In this document: in pieces, positions 16,137 through 22,571 of the stretch
How the letters are laid out: each line of letters begins with the position of its first letter
Position numbering within the stretch: the stretch's first letter is position 1
Virus record (IMG/VR): IMGVR_UViG_3300026512_000001
Coordinates: 1-35,911 of that record
Direction: 5' to 3' (one strand)
DNA: 35,911 bases
From: a virus
Position numbers and translations under genes: made by a program
Notes under the pieces: generated by a model
The model's database searches: none
What the model was told of the DNA's origin: nothing
What the model saw: the letters and a program-made list of their open reading frames with translations, nothing else

Positions 16137-16679
16137 TCAATAACCTCTCTTAATTTGTAGATTTTGCATAGGGTTAGCGATTTGTTTAGTTGCATCATTA
16201 AAGTTTTTATCAACTCGCTTAATGGCTTTTTTAATATCTTTAATAGCCATTTCGCTAGTTTGATAAAGATTGATATTAATTATCTTTTCTTTACCACCAA
16301 ATTCAAAAGCAACTTTTAAAGAGTAATTATCTCGCATTGGAACTCTTTTAGTTTTGCAAAAATCTTCATAAGTTAAATGATTTTTATCAGCATAATCTCT
16401 CATACTAGTGCTAACACTATAAAAATAATTATAAAACTCTTTAGCTATTTCATCGGTTCTATCTATCTCTTGTGGTTTATAGCTTTTAGCAACTAAAATA
16501 ATTGCTTTAATACCATTACCAAAAGTTTCAGCACTCATAACTGCTTTGTAAAAATCTCTTAACTGCTGGTTAGATATATGTTTAATTTCATCAGAAATAG
16601 TGCCAAAATTAAAATTACCTTGTGGAATCTTCAAAGTAAGCATTAATTCTTCTATCATAGATTTTCTAAAGTTATCCAT
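16137..16679 (-). CDS. Replication-operon protein, possible helicase-loader analogue (180 aa)
   Basis: Not recognised by family. Mostly helical with conserved-looking 'AETFGNGIKAIILVAKSYKP' and a Lys-rich end. It overlaps the initiator-like gene by 8 bases and so stands where lambda P or DnaC/DnaT-type loaders stand. No Walker A motif is visible, so if it recruits helicase it does so without its own ATPase. Role is inference from position. Confidence 0.6.
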   Translation of the reverse strand: MDNFRKSMIEELMLTLKIPQGNFNFGTISDEIKHISNQQLRDFYKAVMSAETFGNGIKAIILVAKSYKPQEIDRTDEIAKEFYNYFYSVSTSMRDYADKNHLTYEDFCKTKRVPMRDNYSLKVAFEFGGKEKIININLYQTSEMAIKDIKKAIKRVDKNFNDATKQIANPMQNLQIKRGY

Positions 16680-17484
16680 TAATTACCCCTTGTTTATCAT
16701 TTTGTTGGTACTGGTCTTGTTGTTCTATCATATCCCATACATTTACATCGGTATTAAGTGTTTGTAGTTGTGGGGCATTGTATGGCTTATTTTGTTGTTT
16801 AGGTTCAAATAAACCAGCCCAGCCATTCATAATCGAATTATCTATTATTTGTTGTTGTGTATTTAGATCATATTTACTAAGCATATTTAGAATCTTAGTT
16901 ACAGGAGCAACAGTTTTAAACTTTTTAATTTCTAACCATTCCTTAAACGAATCTAAGTTTATATTTTGATATTCAGATATTTTAGATTCTATTTGTTGGG
17001 ATAGGGAAAGTTTTTTTTGTTTATTTTTTATATTACTATCTAACTTACTATTATTTAACTTACTATTACCCGACTTTTGAGTAGGTAGTCCTCCCGACTT
17101 TTGAGTAGGTAGGTCACTACTTTTGAGTAGGTAGTTACTATCAATTAAATATCTATGTGCATATTCAGTAATACAGATAAAAATCTTATTACCATCTTCT
17201 TTACTTTGATATTTTTTTAAGATGCCTAAATTAACTAATTTATTTAATCTTCTACCAACAACATCATTAGTATTGATGTTTGTCATGGGATTATCTTCAC
17301 GGATAGTTTTATAGTTTACCCATATAAACAATTCATTATTAATTAACTTTTTCAATGCTTTTCCCGAGAGTGTAAAACCTTGAATCCAATCAAATAAGAT
17401 TCCATCAATAGCATCAACTTTAATGTTTTTTTCTTTTCCAATAGCTATAAAATTATGCTGGTTTATGCTTATATAATTTCTCAT
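16672..17484 (-). CDS. Replication initiator-like winged-helix protein (270 aa)
   Basis: The first 110 residues are a winged-helix region ('KALKKLINNELFIWVNYKTIREDNPMTNINTNDVVGRRLNKLVNLGILKKY') as in phage O-type and Rep-type initiators. A linker of repeated 'LPTQKSG' follows, then a helical C-terminal domain ending 'GLFEPKQQNKPYN'. The linker is coded by three DNA iterons, as lambda O contains its own origin. It is followed by overlapping partner 16137-16679. Confidence 0.65.
   Translation of the reverse strand: MRNYISINQHNFIAIGKEKNIKVDAIDGILFDWIQGFTLSGKALKKLINNELFIWVNYKTIREDNPMTNINTNDVVGRRLNKLVNLGILKKYQSKEDGNKIFICITEYAHRYLIDSNYLLKSSDLPTQKSGGLPTQKSGNSKLNNSKLDSNIKNKQKKLSLSQQIESKISEYQNINLDSFKEWLEIKKFKTVAPVTKILNMLSKYDLNTQQQIIDNSIMNGWAGLFEPKQQNKPYNAPQLQTLNTDVNVWDMIEQQDQYQQNDKQGVING
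17009..17134. other. Candidate replication origin: iterons and AT-rich tract inside the initiator gene
   Basis: ACTTTTGAGTAGGTAG (16 bp) occurs exactly at 17073-17088, 17097-17112 and 17119-17134. Next to it, 17009-17070 is almost pure A/T and holds two copies of AACTTACTATTA (period 16), a likely unwinding region. Iterons in the initiator gene beside an AT-rich block are the layout of the lambda origin. Confidence 0.6.
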
Positions 17485-17517
17485 TTTTATTTCAGTAATA
17501 TTAAATTTAGGATGATA

Positions 17518-17629
17518 CCTTAATAGAAGATTATTAAGGAGGTACCAACTCGCTTAACAATTACTTCGTGTAAAAATCCTTTGAGGGTAGCAAGAGCCAC
17601 CCAGTGAGTTGGTACCCTCAAAAGATTTT
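17518..17629 (-). ncRNA. Candidate structured leader RNA of the initiator gene
   Basis: Three pairings are visible. CCTTAATA (17518-17525) pairs with TATTAAGG (17532-17539). GGTACCAACTC (17541-17551) pairs perfectly with GAGTTGGTACC (17606-17616). Bases 17573-17589 pair with 17613-17629 over 17 positions with one mismatch. The last two share bases 17613-17616, so they compete or form a pseudoknot. A transcript from about 17650 would carry all of this ahead of the initiator ATG. It could be a riboswitch-like leader, an attenuator, or an origin element. Confidence 0.5.
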
Positions 17630-17716
17630 AATTATTAATTGTAGTGAAAGTATAACAAAATGCAATTAAAAAAATGCTTAAAATAGAGAATATAGAGGAA
17701 ATAAGAGCGACAAATC

Positions 17717-17726
17717 GGGGGGGGGG
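17717..17726. repeat. Homopolymer G10 tract
   Basis: Ten consecutive G followed shortly by nine A, in an AT-rich gap. Tracts of this length are slippage-prone and in Campylobacterota often act as phase-variation sites. Confidence 0.8.
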
Positions 17727-17730
17727 ATTA

Positions 17731-17774
17731 AAAAAAAATGAAGTTAAAAGCAGAAATTGATTCTTTTAACTTCA
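17731..17774 (-). terminator. Strong intrinsic terminator of the RecT-SSB operon
   Basis: Read on the - strand, a perfect 12-bp stem (17763-17774 with 17739-17750, 12-base loop) is followed directly by nine T. It lies downstream of the SSB-like gene and before the initiator leader, so it separates the two early transcripts. Confidence 0.85.
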
Positions 17775-17781
17775 CGAATAA

Positions 17782-17886
17782 CCATCTAGAATCTTATTTC
17801 AATAATGAAATAGAATTATAGCATAAATATTTAACTATTTTTCCAAATATAATAAACTTGCATTATTGAAATAAGATTCTAGATGG
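17782..17886. repeat. Perfect 26-bp inverted repeat around a 53-base AT-rich segment
   Basis: Bases 17782-17807 are the exact reverse complement of 17861-17886. The enclosed 53 bases carry TATAAT on both strands (+ near 17847, - near 17814-17819). No target-site duplication flanks the arms. It could be an invertible promoter segment, a very stable RNA hairpin, or the ends of a tiny mobile element. Confidence 0.85.
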
Positions 17887-17895
17887 TGTTATCAT

Positions 17896-18210
17896 TTATT
17901 GTTGCCTTATGCTTTCGTGGTATGTTGGCACATTGTTAGGGTCATACTGTCGTTGCCCTTGTTGCCCTTGTTGTTGCTGTTGCTGTTGCTGTTGATTATA
18001 GCCTTGTTGTTGATTATTTTGAGGTCTTTCCTCTTTATCAAAACAATTAAATTTAAAATCTGTTAAACCAACAGGAATAGATTCAATCTCTCCAAATACT
18101 TTTCCGTCATCACTAATAACCAAAGAACCTACATTAATCCACTTAGTTTTTTGAGCATTTGTATTTTTGTCAATGTATGGCTTCGCTACACTTATGTTTA
18201 ATTTTCTCAT
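17896..18210 (-). CDS. SSB-like / DUF736-like protein with poly-Gln tail (104 aa)
   Basis: Residues 1-60 ('KLNISVAKPYIDKN-NAQKTKWINVGSLVISDDGKVFGEIESIPVG') fit a small beta-barrel of the kind seen in phage single-strand binding or DUF736-like proteins. The rest is a Gln-rich low-complexity tail with nine Gln in a row, comparable to the flexible tails of SSBs. It sits between RecT and the replication genes, which supports a single-strand DNA role. It overlaps the upstream coiled-coil gene by 4 bases. Confidence 0.65.
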   Translation of the reverse strand: MRKLNISVAKPYIDKNTNAQKTKWINVGSLVISDDGKVFGEIESIPVGLTDFKFNCFDKEERPQNNQQQGYNQQQQQQQQQGQQGQRQYDPNNVPTYHESIRQQ

Positions 18211-18641
18211 TTTATAATTTCACCTAATTTTTTAATTAATTTTTTAATTTCAACTAACTCTTTGTCTACTTCTGTTTCAGAAGATTCTTCTTTGAGCATA
18301 CTATCTAAATGTTCAATAGATTTTTTTTGTTCAGCAACAACTGTTTTTAGTTTTTTATTTTTAACTCTTAACACATTGCAATGCTCAATAGTTTCAGATA
18401 GTTCATAATCTAAATCTCCAATAGTTTCATCATTAAATTTAATTAAATCATCAGCATTAGAAGCTTCATGTTTTAGTTTTCTATTTTTTTTATCTAATTT
18501 GTTAATAGTTGCACAATTAATATCATTCATATCATCAGTGGTAGCTACTTGTTTCATTAAATCTTTGATAGTTTTTCTATTGTCTAAAACTAAATTAACT
18601 AAATCTTTTTTACTTAATTTTTTTAACTCTTTTTTCTTCAT
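18207..18641 (-). CDS. Coiled-coil protein (144 aa)
   Basis: Nearly all heptad-patterned and highly charged (Lys, Glu, Asp), a long helical coiled coil from about residue 1 to 140. No membrane segment. It lies between RecT and the SSB-like gene in the recombination operon. Function unknown; may scaffold recombination or bind single-strand DNA proteins. Confidence 0.7.
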   Translation of the reverse strand: MKKKELKKLSKKDLVNLVLDNRKTIKDLMKQVATTDDMNDINCATINKLDKKNRKLKHEASNADDLIKFNDETIGDLDYELSETIEHCNVLRVKNKKLKTVVAEQKKSIEHLDSMLKEESSETEVDKELVEIKKLIKKLGEIIK

Positions 18642-18661
18642 AATATACCCTTTTTATTTAT

Positions 18662-18766
18662 TTATTTAAGATAAGCCCCACAAGGCTTCATCACAACTAC
18701 ATTCAAACCAGCATACATAACTAAATCATTTTTAGACTTGATTCGTAAACAATTTTTAGTTCTCAT
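18662..18766 (-). CDS. Small hypothetical protein (34 aa)
   Basis: ATG lies inside the last codons of RecT (GAGAGG about 10 bases upstream), so translation could be coupled. Basic N-terminus then 'VMYAGLNVVVMKPCGAYLK'. A real but unknown small gene is plausible; chance is also possible. Confidence 0.4.
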   Translation of the reverse strand: MRTKNCLRIKSKNDLVMYAGLNVVVMKPCGAYLK

Positions 18767-19556
18767 TTTGCATTACCTCTCCAGTTACAGGATCAGAAAC
18801 TTCAATCTCAGTATTCTCTAACAAATCTTGACCTTGTGCTAAATCATTCAAATCTACATTGACTACTTCTTTTTTAGGCATCTCAATAGTTTGTGCTTCG
18901 ATAACAACATCATCTTTTACAACTACTTCTGCAACATCTTCTCCTATAGGAAGTTTTTTAATTAGCTTTTTAATAACTGTTTTAGATGCCATTTCATCAT
19001 ACCAATCAGCCCAAACACCCGACGGCTTTACACCTTTTTGATTGGCTGAAACTTTACGATGTTTTTCAATCTGATTTTTATTCATAATTTCAACAAAAAG
19101 TGTTCCATCTGGTGCTTGTGCAAGGGCAACGGCATATTTAAAAATCTCTTTATCATTATCAATATTTTTTTCAAAAATGATATGCTCATCAAATCCATTT
19201 ACATTATATTCAAATCTATCACCCTCATTGACAATATAACTCTTAACTTTCCAACCAGTACGAGCCAATAGAGCCACATAACCACGAGCAGAAATAATTA
19301 GTTGAATATTCTGTTTAAATGGTACTAAATAGCAATGGCTTAGAGCAGGAGAAAGGTCTAAGTTTAATTGAGCAACAGTCACACAAGCATCTATAATGCT
19401 GTTTACATTACAGTTAGCTAGTTTGTAATCGTTAGCAACTTTCGATGCTGTTGCCAGGAACTTATCACTTTTAGCTTTGTCACCAAATAGCGAATTAATT
19501 ACTTTTTGTTGAGCAATTAAACCTTGTTTAATTTGCAATTCTCTATTATTTTGCAT
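18756..19556 (-). CDS. recT: RecT-family single-strand annealing protein
   Basis: Anneals complementary single strands in phage recombination, with the RecE-type exonuclease encoded at 21254-22063. The start at 19556 is chosen because AAGGA lies 8 bases upstream; the longer frame adds a hydrophobic stretch that is out of keeping. Recognisable RecT blocks include 'SIIDACVTVAQLNLDLSPAL', 'CYLVPF', 'LIISARGYVALLARTG', and 'DWYDEMASKTVIKKLIKKLP'. About 266 aa, full length. The acidic C-terminal tail (about 60 residues) is common. Confidence 0.92.
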   Translation of the reverse strand: MQNNRELQIKQGLIAQQKVINSLFGDKAKSDKFLATASKVANDYKLANCNVNSIIDACVTVAQLNLDLSPALSHCYLVPFKQNIQLIISARGYVALLARTGWKVKSYIVNEGDRFEYNVNGFDEHIIFEKNIDNDKEIFKYAVALAQAPDGTLFVEIMNKNQIEKHRKVSANQKGVKPSGVWADWYDEMASKTVIKKLIKKLPIGEDVAEVVVKDDVVIEAQTIEMPKKEVVNVDLNDLAQGQDLLENTEIEVSDPVTGEVMQNEN

Positions 19557-19701
19557 TCTTATCATCCTTATGATTAATATAATATTCCAACAAAGCAGAA
19601 TATAATAATTTATTTGATTTTTTGTAAGTGCCAATGGTTTGGCGAGTAATAGAAAAATAATCACCTATTTTTTGATTGGTAATTTCTTTAAAAACTCCCA
19701 T
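19546..19701 (-). CDS. Small HTH protein, first gene of the RecT operon (51 aa)
   Basis: AAGGGGG stands four bases ahead of the ATG. Residues 9-30 ('NQKIGDYFSITRQTIGTYKK') form a helix-turn-helix like that of Cro/MarR-type regulators. Its 3' end overlaps the start of RecT by 11 bases, so the two are co-translated. It may be the Cro-like early repressor of this phage, acting on the operators just upstream. It was found by reading the frame directly, being under 60 residues. Confidence 0.75.
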   Translation of the reverse strand: MGVFKEITNQKIGDYFSITRQTIGTYKKSNKLLYSALLEYYINHKDDKNAK

Positions 19702-19719
19702 AATACCCCCTTAATTTAA

Positions 19720-19822
19720 AAGAGTATTATAGTAAAGAATTTTAACATTTTAGCTTAAATATGTGGTAAATTTTAACATTTGCTTTATTAACTTTATTTG
19801 ATTATAATATTGTTCTTAATAT
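19720..19822. promoter_or_regulatory. Divergent promoter region between the RecT operon and the tRNA
   Basis: On the - strand a TATAAT lies near 19725-19730, followed by the HTH-RecT operon. Two copies of the AATGTTAAAATT element, shared with the promoter cassettes, overlap it. On the + strand TATAAT (about 19803-19808) stands 15 bases before the tRNA. The same regulator probably governs both this and the three promoter cassettes. Confidence 0.65.
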
Positions 19823-19897
19823 GCGAATATAGCTTAATGATAAAGCGATTAGCTTCCAGCTAGTAGATAGGAGTTTGATTCTCACTTATTCGCTCCA
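19823..19897 (+). tRNA. tRNA-Gly(TCC)-like gene with encoded CCA
   Basis: Acceptor arms GCGAATA and TATTCGC are fully complementary, with T then CCA at the end. D-arm GCTT-AATGATA-AAGC and anticodon arm ATTAG-CTTCCAG-CTAGT fit, giving anticodon TCC (glycine GGA/GGG). The T-arm (GGAG with loop TTTGATT) pairs only if one A is bulged, so the gene may be functional but degenerate. Its last 16 bases overlap the 3' end of the Mom-like gene on the other strand. Confidence 0.75.
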
Positions 19898-20577
19898 TTA
19901 ATCCACTTACCCTTATACATTTCAATATCTAATTCTTTAATTTTACTGAATGGTATAAATTCACCTGTAAAGTTTTTTTCTGCTTCTTTATCTATAAAAT
20001 AGATATATTTATACATATAGCCTTTTAGTTTTTTCCACCCTTTGTGTTTGTCATTTAACCACTTATTTATACTGCTATACCCATCTTCCACCATCTTATG
20101 ATTTGCATCAGGTCTTAATGATATCATAGCTTTAACTTCGCCTGTTGGTAGTTGTATAAGTCCATTATTCTCTTTAATCTGGCATAATTTAAAATTACTG
20201 GCTTGATAAATAGTACCGTGTCCACATTGACACCCATCTGCAAAAGATATAACCCATCTAATGCCAGTATTCTTTTTCATCCACTTTAAACTATATGCTA
20301 TTGCTCTACTTTCTGCAAATCTTGGAAGTGCATCAGAAAAAGCCATACGGTTAAGTTCTATCATTTCGTTCCATAATGTGCCTTTTACCATAGGAAGCAT
20401 TTTTCGTTTATCCGTAGGGCTTCCATATTGCATTGCACCGAGTAAAATACCTTTGTAATAGATACCAAAACATAAATTACTATTTTTTACAACCTTACCA
20501 CTGTAATGATATTTTTTTACTATCTTATCAGCTAAAGGTTTAGGAATTGGTTTTACAATTATCTCTTTAGCTGACAT
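19882..20577 (-). CDS. mom: Mom-like DNA modification protein (GNAT fold)
   Basis: Phage Mu Mom converts adenine to a carbamoylmethyl form (methylcarbamoyl adenine), making phage DNA resist host restriction. This protein has the family's landmarks: 'FGIYYKGILLGAMQYG' (residues 38-52), 'EMIELNRMAFSDALPRFAES' (71-90) and 'SFADGCQCGHGTIYQASNF' (111-129). At 231 aa it is of usual length. Ribosome site AGGTG at good spacing, shared with a 36-aa ORF that overlaps its start. It follows a ParB-like gene. Assigned by motif recollection, quite sure of the family. Confidence 0.85.
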   Translation of the reverse strand: MSAKEIIVKPIPKPLADKIVKKYHYSGKVVKNSNLCFGIYYKGILLGAMQYGSPTDKRKMLPMVKGTLWNEMIELNRMAFSDALPRFAESRAIAYSLKWMKKNTGIRWVISFADGCQCGHGTIYQASNFKLCQIKENNGLIQLPTGEVKAMISLRPDANHKMVEDGYSSINKWLNDKHKGWKKLKGYMYKYIYFIDKEAEKNFTGEFIPFSKIKELDIEMYKGKWINGANK

Positions 20578-20669
20578 TCTATCACCTCGTTATTTTGTGT
20601 AAAATATCCAATAATTTTATTATCAACTTTGTGTATCTTATTATCTTTTGTTTTAACTATCCAAACCAT
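20559..20669 (-). CDS. Small coupled ORF between ParB-like and Mom-like genes (36 aa)
   Basis: ATG lies inside the end of the ParB-like gene with GAGG 8 bases upstream; its end overlaps the first codons of Mom by 19 bases. The product 'MVWIVKTKDNKIHKVDNKII' and rest is short and basic. In Mu, Mom translation is controlled by the upstream gene com; whether this ORF has a similar coupling role is speculation. Confidence 0.5.
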   Translation of the reverse strand: MVWIVKTKDNKIHKVDNKIIGYFTQNNEVIECQLKR

Positions 20670-21267
20670 TTTTAAAAACCTCACATATATAATATAAAGC
20701 ATTTCCATTACTGTTTCCATTTACACCTGCTGGGTCTTGAAGTGGAAACTCTTTTGCTAATTTTAAAACTTCTTCTATAAGTTCGTGTTGTTCGTCAGAT
20801 ATTGTAAAAGTCATATTACGAATCGGCTCTCTATCCCCACTTGGTAAATCAGGCTTATATTCTGCTTCGTCATCAATTGAATCTATATCAAAATCAAAGT
20901 CAAAACCTAAATTACTATAATCAAAATTTAACTCACCTAGTTCAGCAAGTTCAAGCTGTAATATATCTTCATCCCAGCCACTATTTAAGGCTAGTTTGTT
21001 ATCTGCTATAACATAAGCTTTCTTTTGTGCTTTACTTAACCCTGTAAGTGTAATAGTTGGAACTTCATTCATATTTAGAAGATTAGCACCCATCAATCTG
21101 CCGTGCCCTGCCACAATGCTATTATCCTCATCCAATAAAATAGGATTAGTAAATCCAAATTCCGTTATACTTGCTGCTATTTGTTGCACCTGCTCGACAC
21201 TATGTGTTCTACTATTATTTACATAAGGAATCAAATCCTTAATTTTTTTATAATTAACTTCTAGCAT
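20653..21267 (-). CDS. ParB/Srx-like domain protein (204 aa)
   Basis: Residues about 5-75 form a ParB N-terminal-type domain with 'IAASITEFGFTNPILLDEDNSIVAGHGRLMGA'; GHGR is its hallmark phosphate-binding motif. In phages this domain is often fused to a DNA methyltransferase; here no methyltransferase follows, only an acidic linker and a helical tail ('SDEQHELIEEVLKLAKEF'). The ATG at 21267 (AGGAG upstream) is preferred to the upstream TTG. Placed directly before Mom-like, it probably takes part in DNA modification, not segregation. Confidence 0.75.
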   Translation of the reverse strand: MLEVNYKKIKDLIPYVNNSRTHSVEQVQQIAASITEFGFTNPILLDEDNSIVAGHGRLMGANLLNMNEVPTITLTGLSKAQKKAYVIADNKLALNSGWDEDILQLELAELGELNFDYSNLGFDFDFDIDSIDDEAEYKPDLPSGDREPIRNMTFTISDEQHELIEEVLKLAKEFPLQDPAGVNGNSNGNALYYICEVFKNGLDS

Positions 21268-22063
21268 ATTCTCTTTCTCCTCTTCTTTGTTCAAGAAACC
21301 AATCGGGGAATCCCGTGGTTTTAACTACATTTACCACACCATCTTCTTTATATTTTTTCCAAGTCGCTAAATACTCTGAATAAATAGCTCGACCCTCTTC
21401 AATGCTATCGGAGTGCATTTCCTGTACCGATACCATATAAGGCTTAGTAGTTTCAACAAGTATAAAAACAAACCTCTCAGCTGGTTTATTTAGACTTTTA
21501 ACCACATCACAATAAAATGCACTTTGTGTTCCATATCCATACTCTAAAATAGACTTTTTAAAATCTCTAATTGACTTTGTAGTTTTTAAATCTATAACCA
21601 CCCCAGCAGATTCTATGTAGTAATCAGCTTTACACTTAACAGGTATTCCATCAAACTTACTAAAAAAAGCTAATTCAGCCACTCCACCTTGAAGCAGTCC
21701 ACCTGCAATAGCTTTTACATTTCTAGCCATCAGAGTAACTTGCTCAAATAAATCTTTAGATAAGATGGTTTTACCTTTAGCACTCTCTAACCAGTTCGCT
21801 TTTGCTTCTTTATAAATTTTAGTGTTCTTGTTAAGCTCACACCCCTCAAAATCTTCTATAATAAAATCTTCATTAAATAATTCATTTTCTAAAACTAATT
21901 TGTGAACAGCAGAACCAAGTGTAAGAGAAGCCCCCTCGATTTTGAAAAGGTCTTGATGCACAAAGTGTAGTACACTTTCTTTCAAAAGTCTAAACCCACT
22001 GTTAGAAAGTGCTGGAACTTTAAAATAGTCCTTGTCACTCATCTTGATAACTTGATTTTTCAT
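21254..22063 (-). CDS. RecE-like PD-(D/E)XK exonuclease
   Basis: Degrades double-strand ends so that RecT can anneal single strands. Seen are 'SNSGFRLLKESVLHF', 'LGSAVHKLVLE' (residues 48-60), a nuclease core 'KCKADYYIESAGVVIDLKTTKS' with the D-x..-D-x-K motif, and 'GYGTQSAFYCDVV' matching the conserved Q-x-x-x-Y. These match DUF3799/exonuclease VIII proteins. Length (269 aa) is that of the catalytic domain. It overlaps the ParB-like gene by 14 bases. Unlike the usual pair, it is not adjacent to RecT. Confidence 0.88.
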   Translation of the reverse strand: MKNQVIKMSDKDYFKVPALSNSGFRLLKESVLHFVHQDLFKIEGASLTLGSAVHKLVLENELFNEDFIIEDFEGCELNKNTKIYKEAKANWLESAKGKTILSKDLFEQVTLMARNVKAIAGGLLQGGVAELAFFSKFDGIPVKCKADYYIESAGVVIDLKTTKSIRDFKKSILEYGYGTQSAFYCDVVKSLNKPAERFVFILVETTKPYMVSVQEMHSDSIEEGRAIYSEYLATWKKYKEDGVVNVVKTTGFPDWFLEQRRGEREYARS

Positions 22064-22251
22064 AATTCAGCCACCAATTCACAAACACTAGAATCGAATC
22101 CAGCATTAAATATAATAGTTTGAGCTTTATCTATTAAAGTTTTAATCTCTAATAGATTAGGTTCAATCTCTAGTCTCATAGCTTCATAACTTATGTTGCT
22201 ATCTTCTATCTTCTGCTCGTATTGTGCCAGTGCTTGTGTGTTCGCATCCAC
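22060..22251 (-). CDS. Small hypothetical protein before RecE-like gene (63 aa)
   Basis: Starts with GTG (AAAAGG 8 bases upstream) and overlaps the RecE-like ATG by 4 bases. Helical and acidic, with 'EPNLLEIKTLIDKAQTIIFNAGFDSS'. Not recognised; may assist the nuclease. Confidence 0.65.
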   Translation of the reverse strand: MDANTQALAQYEQKIEDSNISYEAMRLEIEPNLLEIKTLIDKAQTIIFNAGFDSSVCELVAEL

Positions 22252-22270
22252 TTAAACAACCTTTTAGTAT

Positions 22271-22390
22271 TTATTTGTTAGAATCAAATTCTCGTTTAAG
22301 TTGTGCTACATCTTTTACAGAAACTACTTTTAGATTAATGCCTTGATTTGTCGCAAACTTCATCAAGGCTTTCATTTCAACCATACTCAT
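22271..22390 (-). CDS. Small hypothetical protein, first gene of the RecE-Mom operon (39 aa)
   Basis: The ribosome site AAGGAGGTTGAT before ATG is the strongest in the window, so the 39-residue product ('MSMVEMKALMKFATNQGINL...') is very likely made. Function unknown; a small regulator or leader protein of the operon. Confidence 0.7.
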   Translation of the reverse strand: MSMVEMKALMKFATNQGINLKVVSVKDVAQLKREFDSNK

Positions 22391-22571
22391 ATCAACCTCC
22401 TTTTAAAATTTTAAAACCTATTTCTATTAGTGAGCCATCTATTTACTAGGCAAGGAATTATATACAAACAAAGCTTATATAATTATTAAACTCTTAATAA
22501 AAGATTATTAAGAAGTTATTAAAGTTTGAAAGTGTATAATACATTTATATAACATATATAAGGGGGTCAAG
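22391..22571. promoter_or_regulatory. Divergent promoter region with palindromic operator
   Basis: On +, TATAAT (22535-22540) then AGGGGG 5 bases before the RHH gene. On -, TATAAT lies near 22451-22456 for the RecE operon. Between them is the 20-bp palindrome CTTAATA-N6-TATTAAG (22493-22512), matched by 17519-17538 with one difference in the spacer. Several extra TTATTAA half-sites surround it. Confidence 0.7.

Larger units (their letters stand above)
17485..17895. other. 410-bp gene-free regulatory region upstream of the initiator gene
   Basis: No convincing ORF on either strand. From left to right it holds: a palindromic operator (17519-17538), nested and competing hairpins (17541-17629), a -10-like TATACT on the - strand near 17655, a G10 tract (17717-17726), an intrinsic terminator (17730-17774), and a perfect 26-bp inverted repeat with a 53-base loop (17782-17886). 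Each is listed separately. Confidence 0.8.

Noticed and set aside
15938-16213. Longer frame of the small HTH-like gene
   Set aside because: It would overlap the 180-aa gene by 77 bases; the inner ATG at 16135 has an AGAGG site and follows the previous stop.
17782-17886. Insertion sequence ends
   Set aside because: Only 53 bases lie between the arms and no target duplication is seen, so an IS is not supported; a miniature element remains possible.
17485-17895. CRISPR array or retron
   Set aside because: Inverted and not direct spaced repeats, no Cas or reverse transcriptase gene nearby.
18756-19664. RecT start at 19664
   Set aside because: The N-terminal 36 residues are hydrophobic and overlap the HTH gene; the ATG at 19556 has a proper ribosome site.
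19823-19897. tRNA as a phage attachment site
   Set aside because: tRNA ends often serve as attP, but no integrase is present and the tRNA is whole and has its own promoter.
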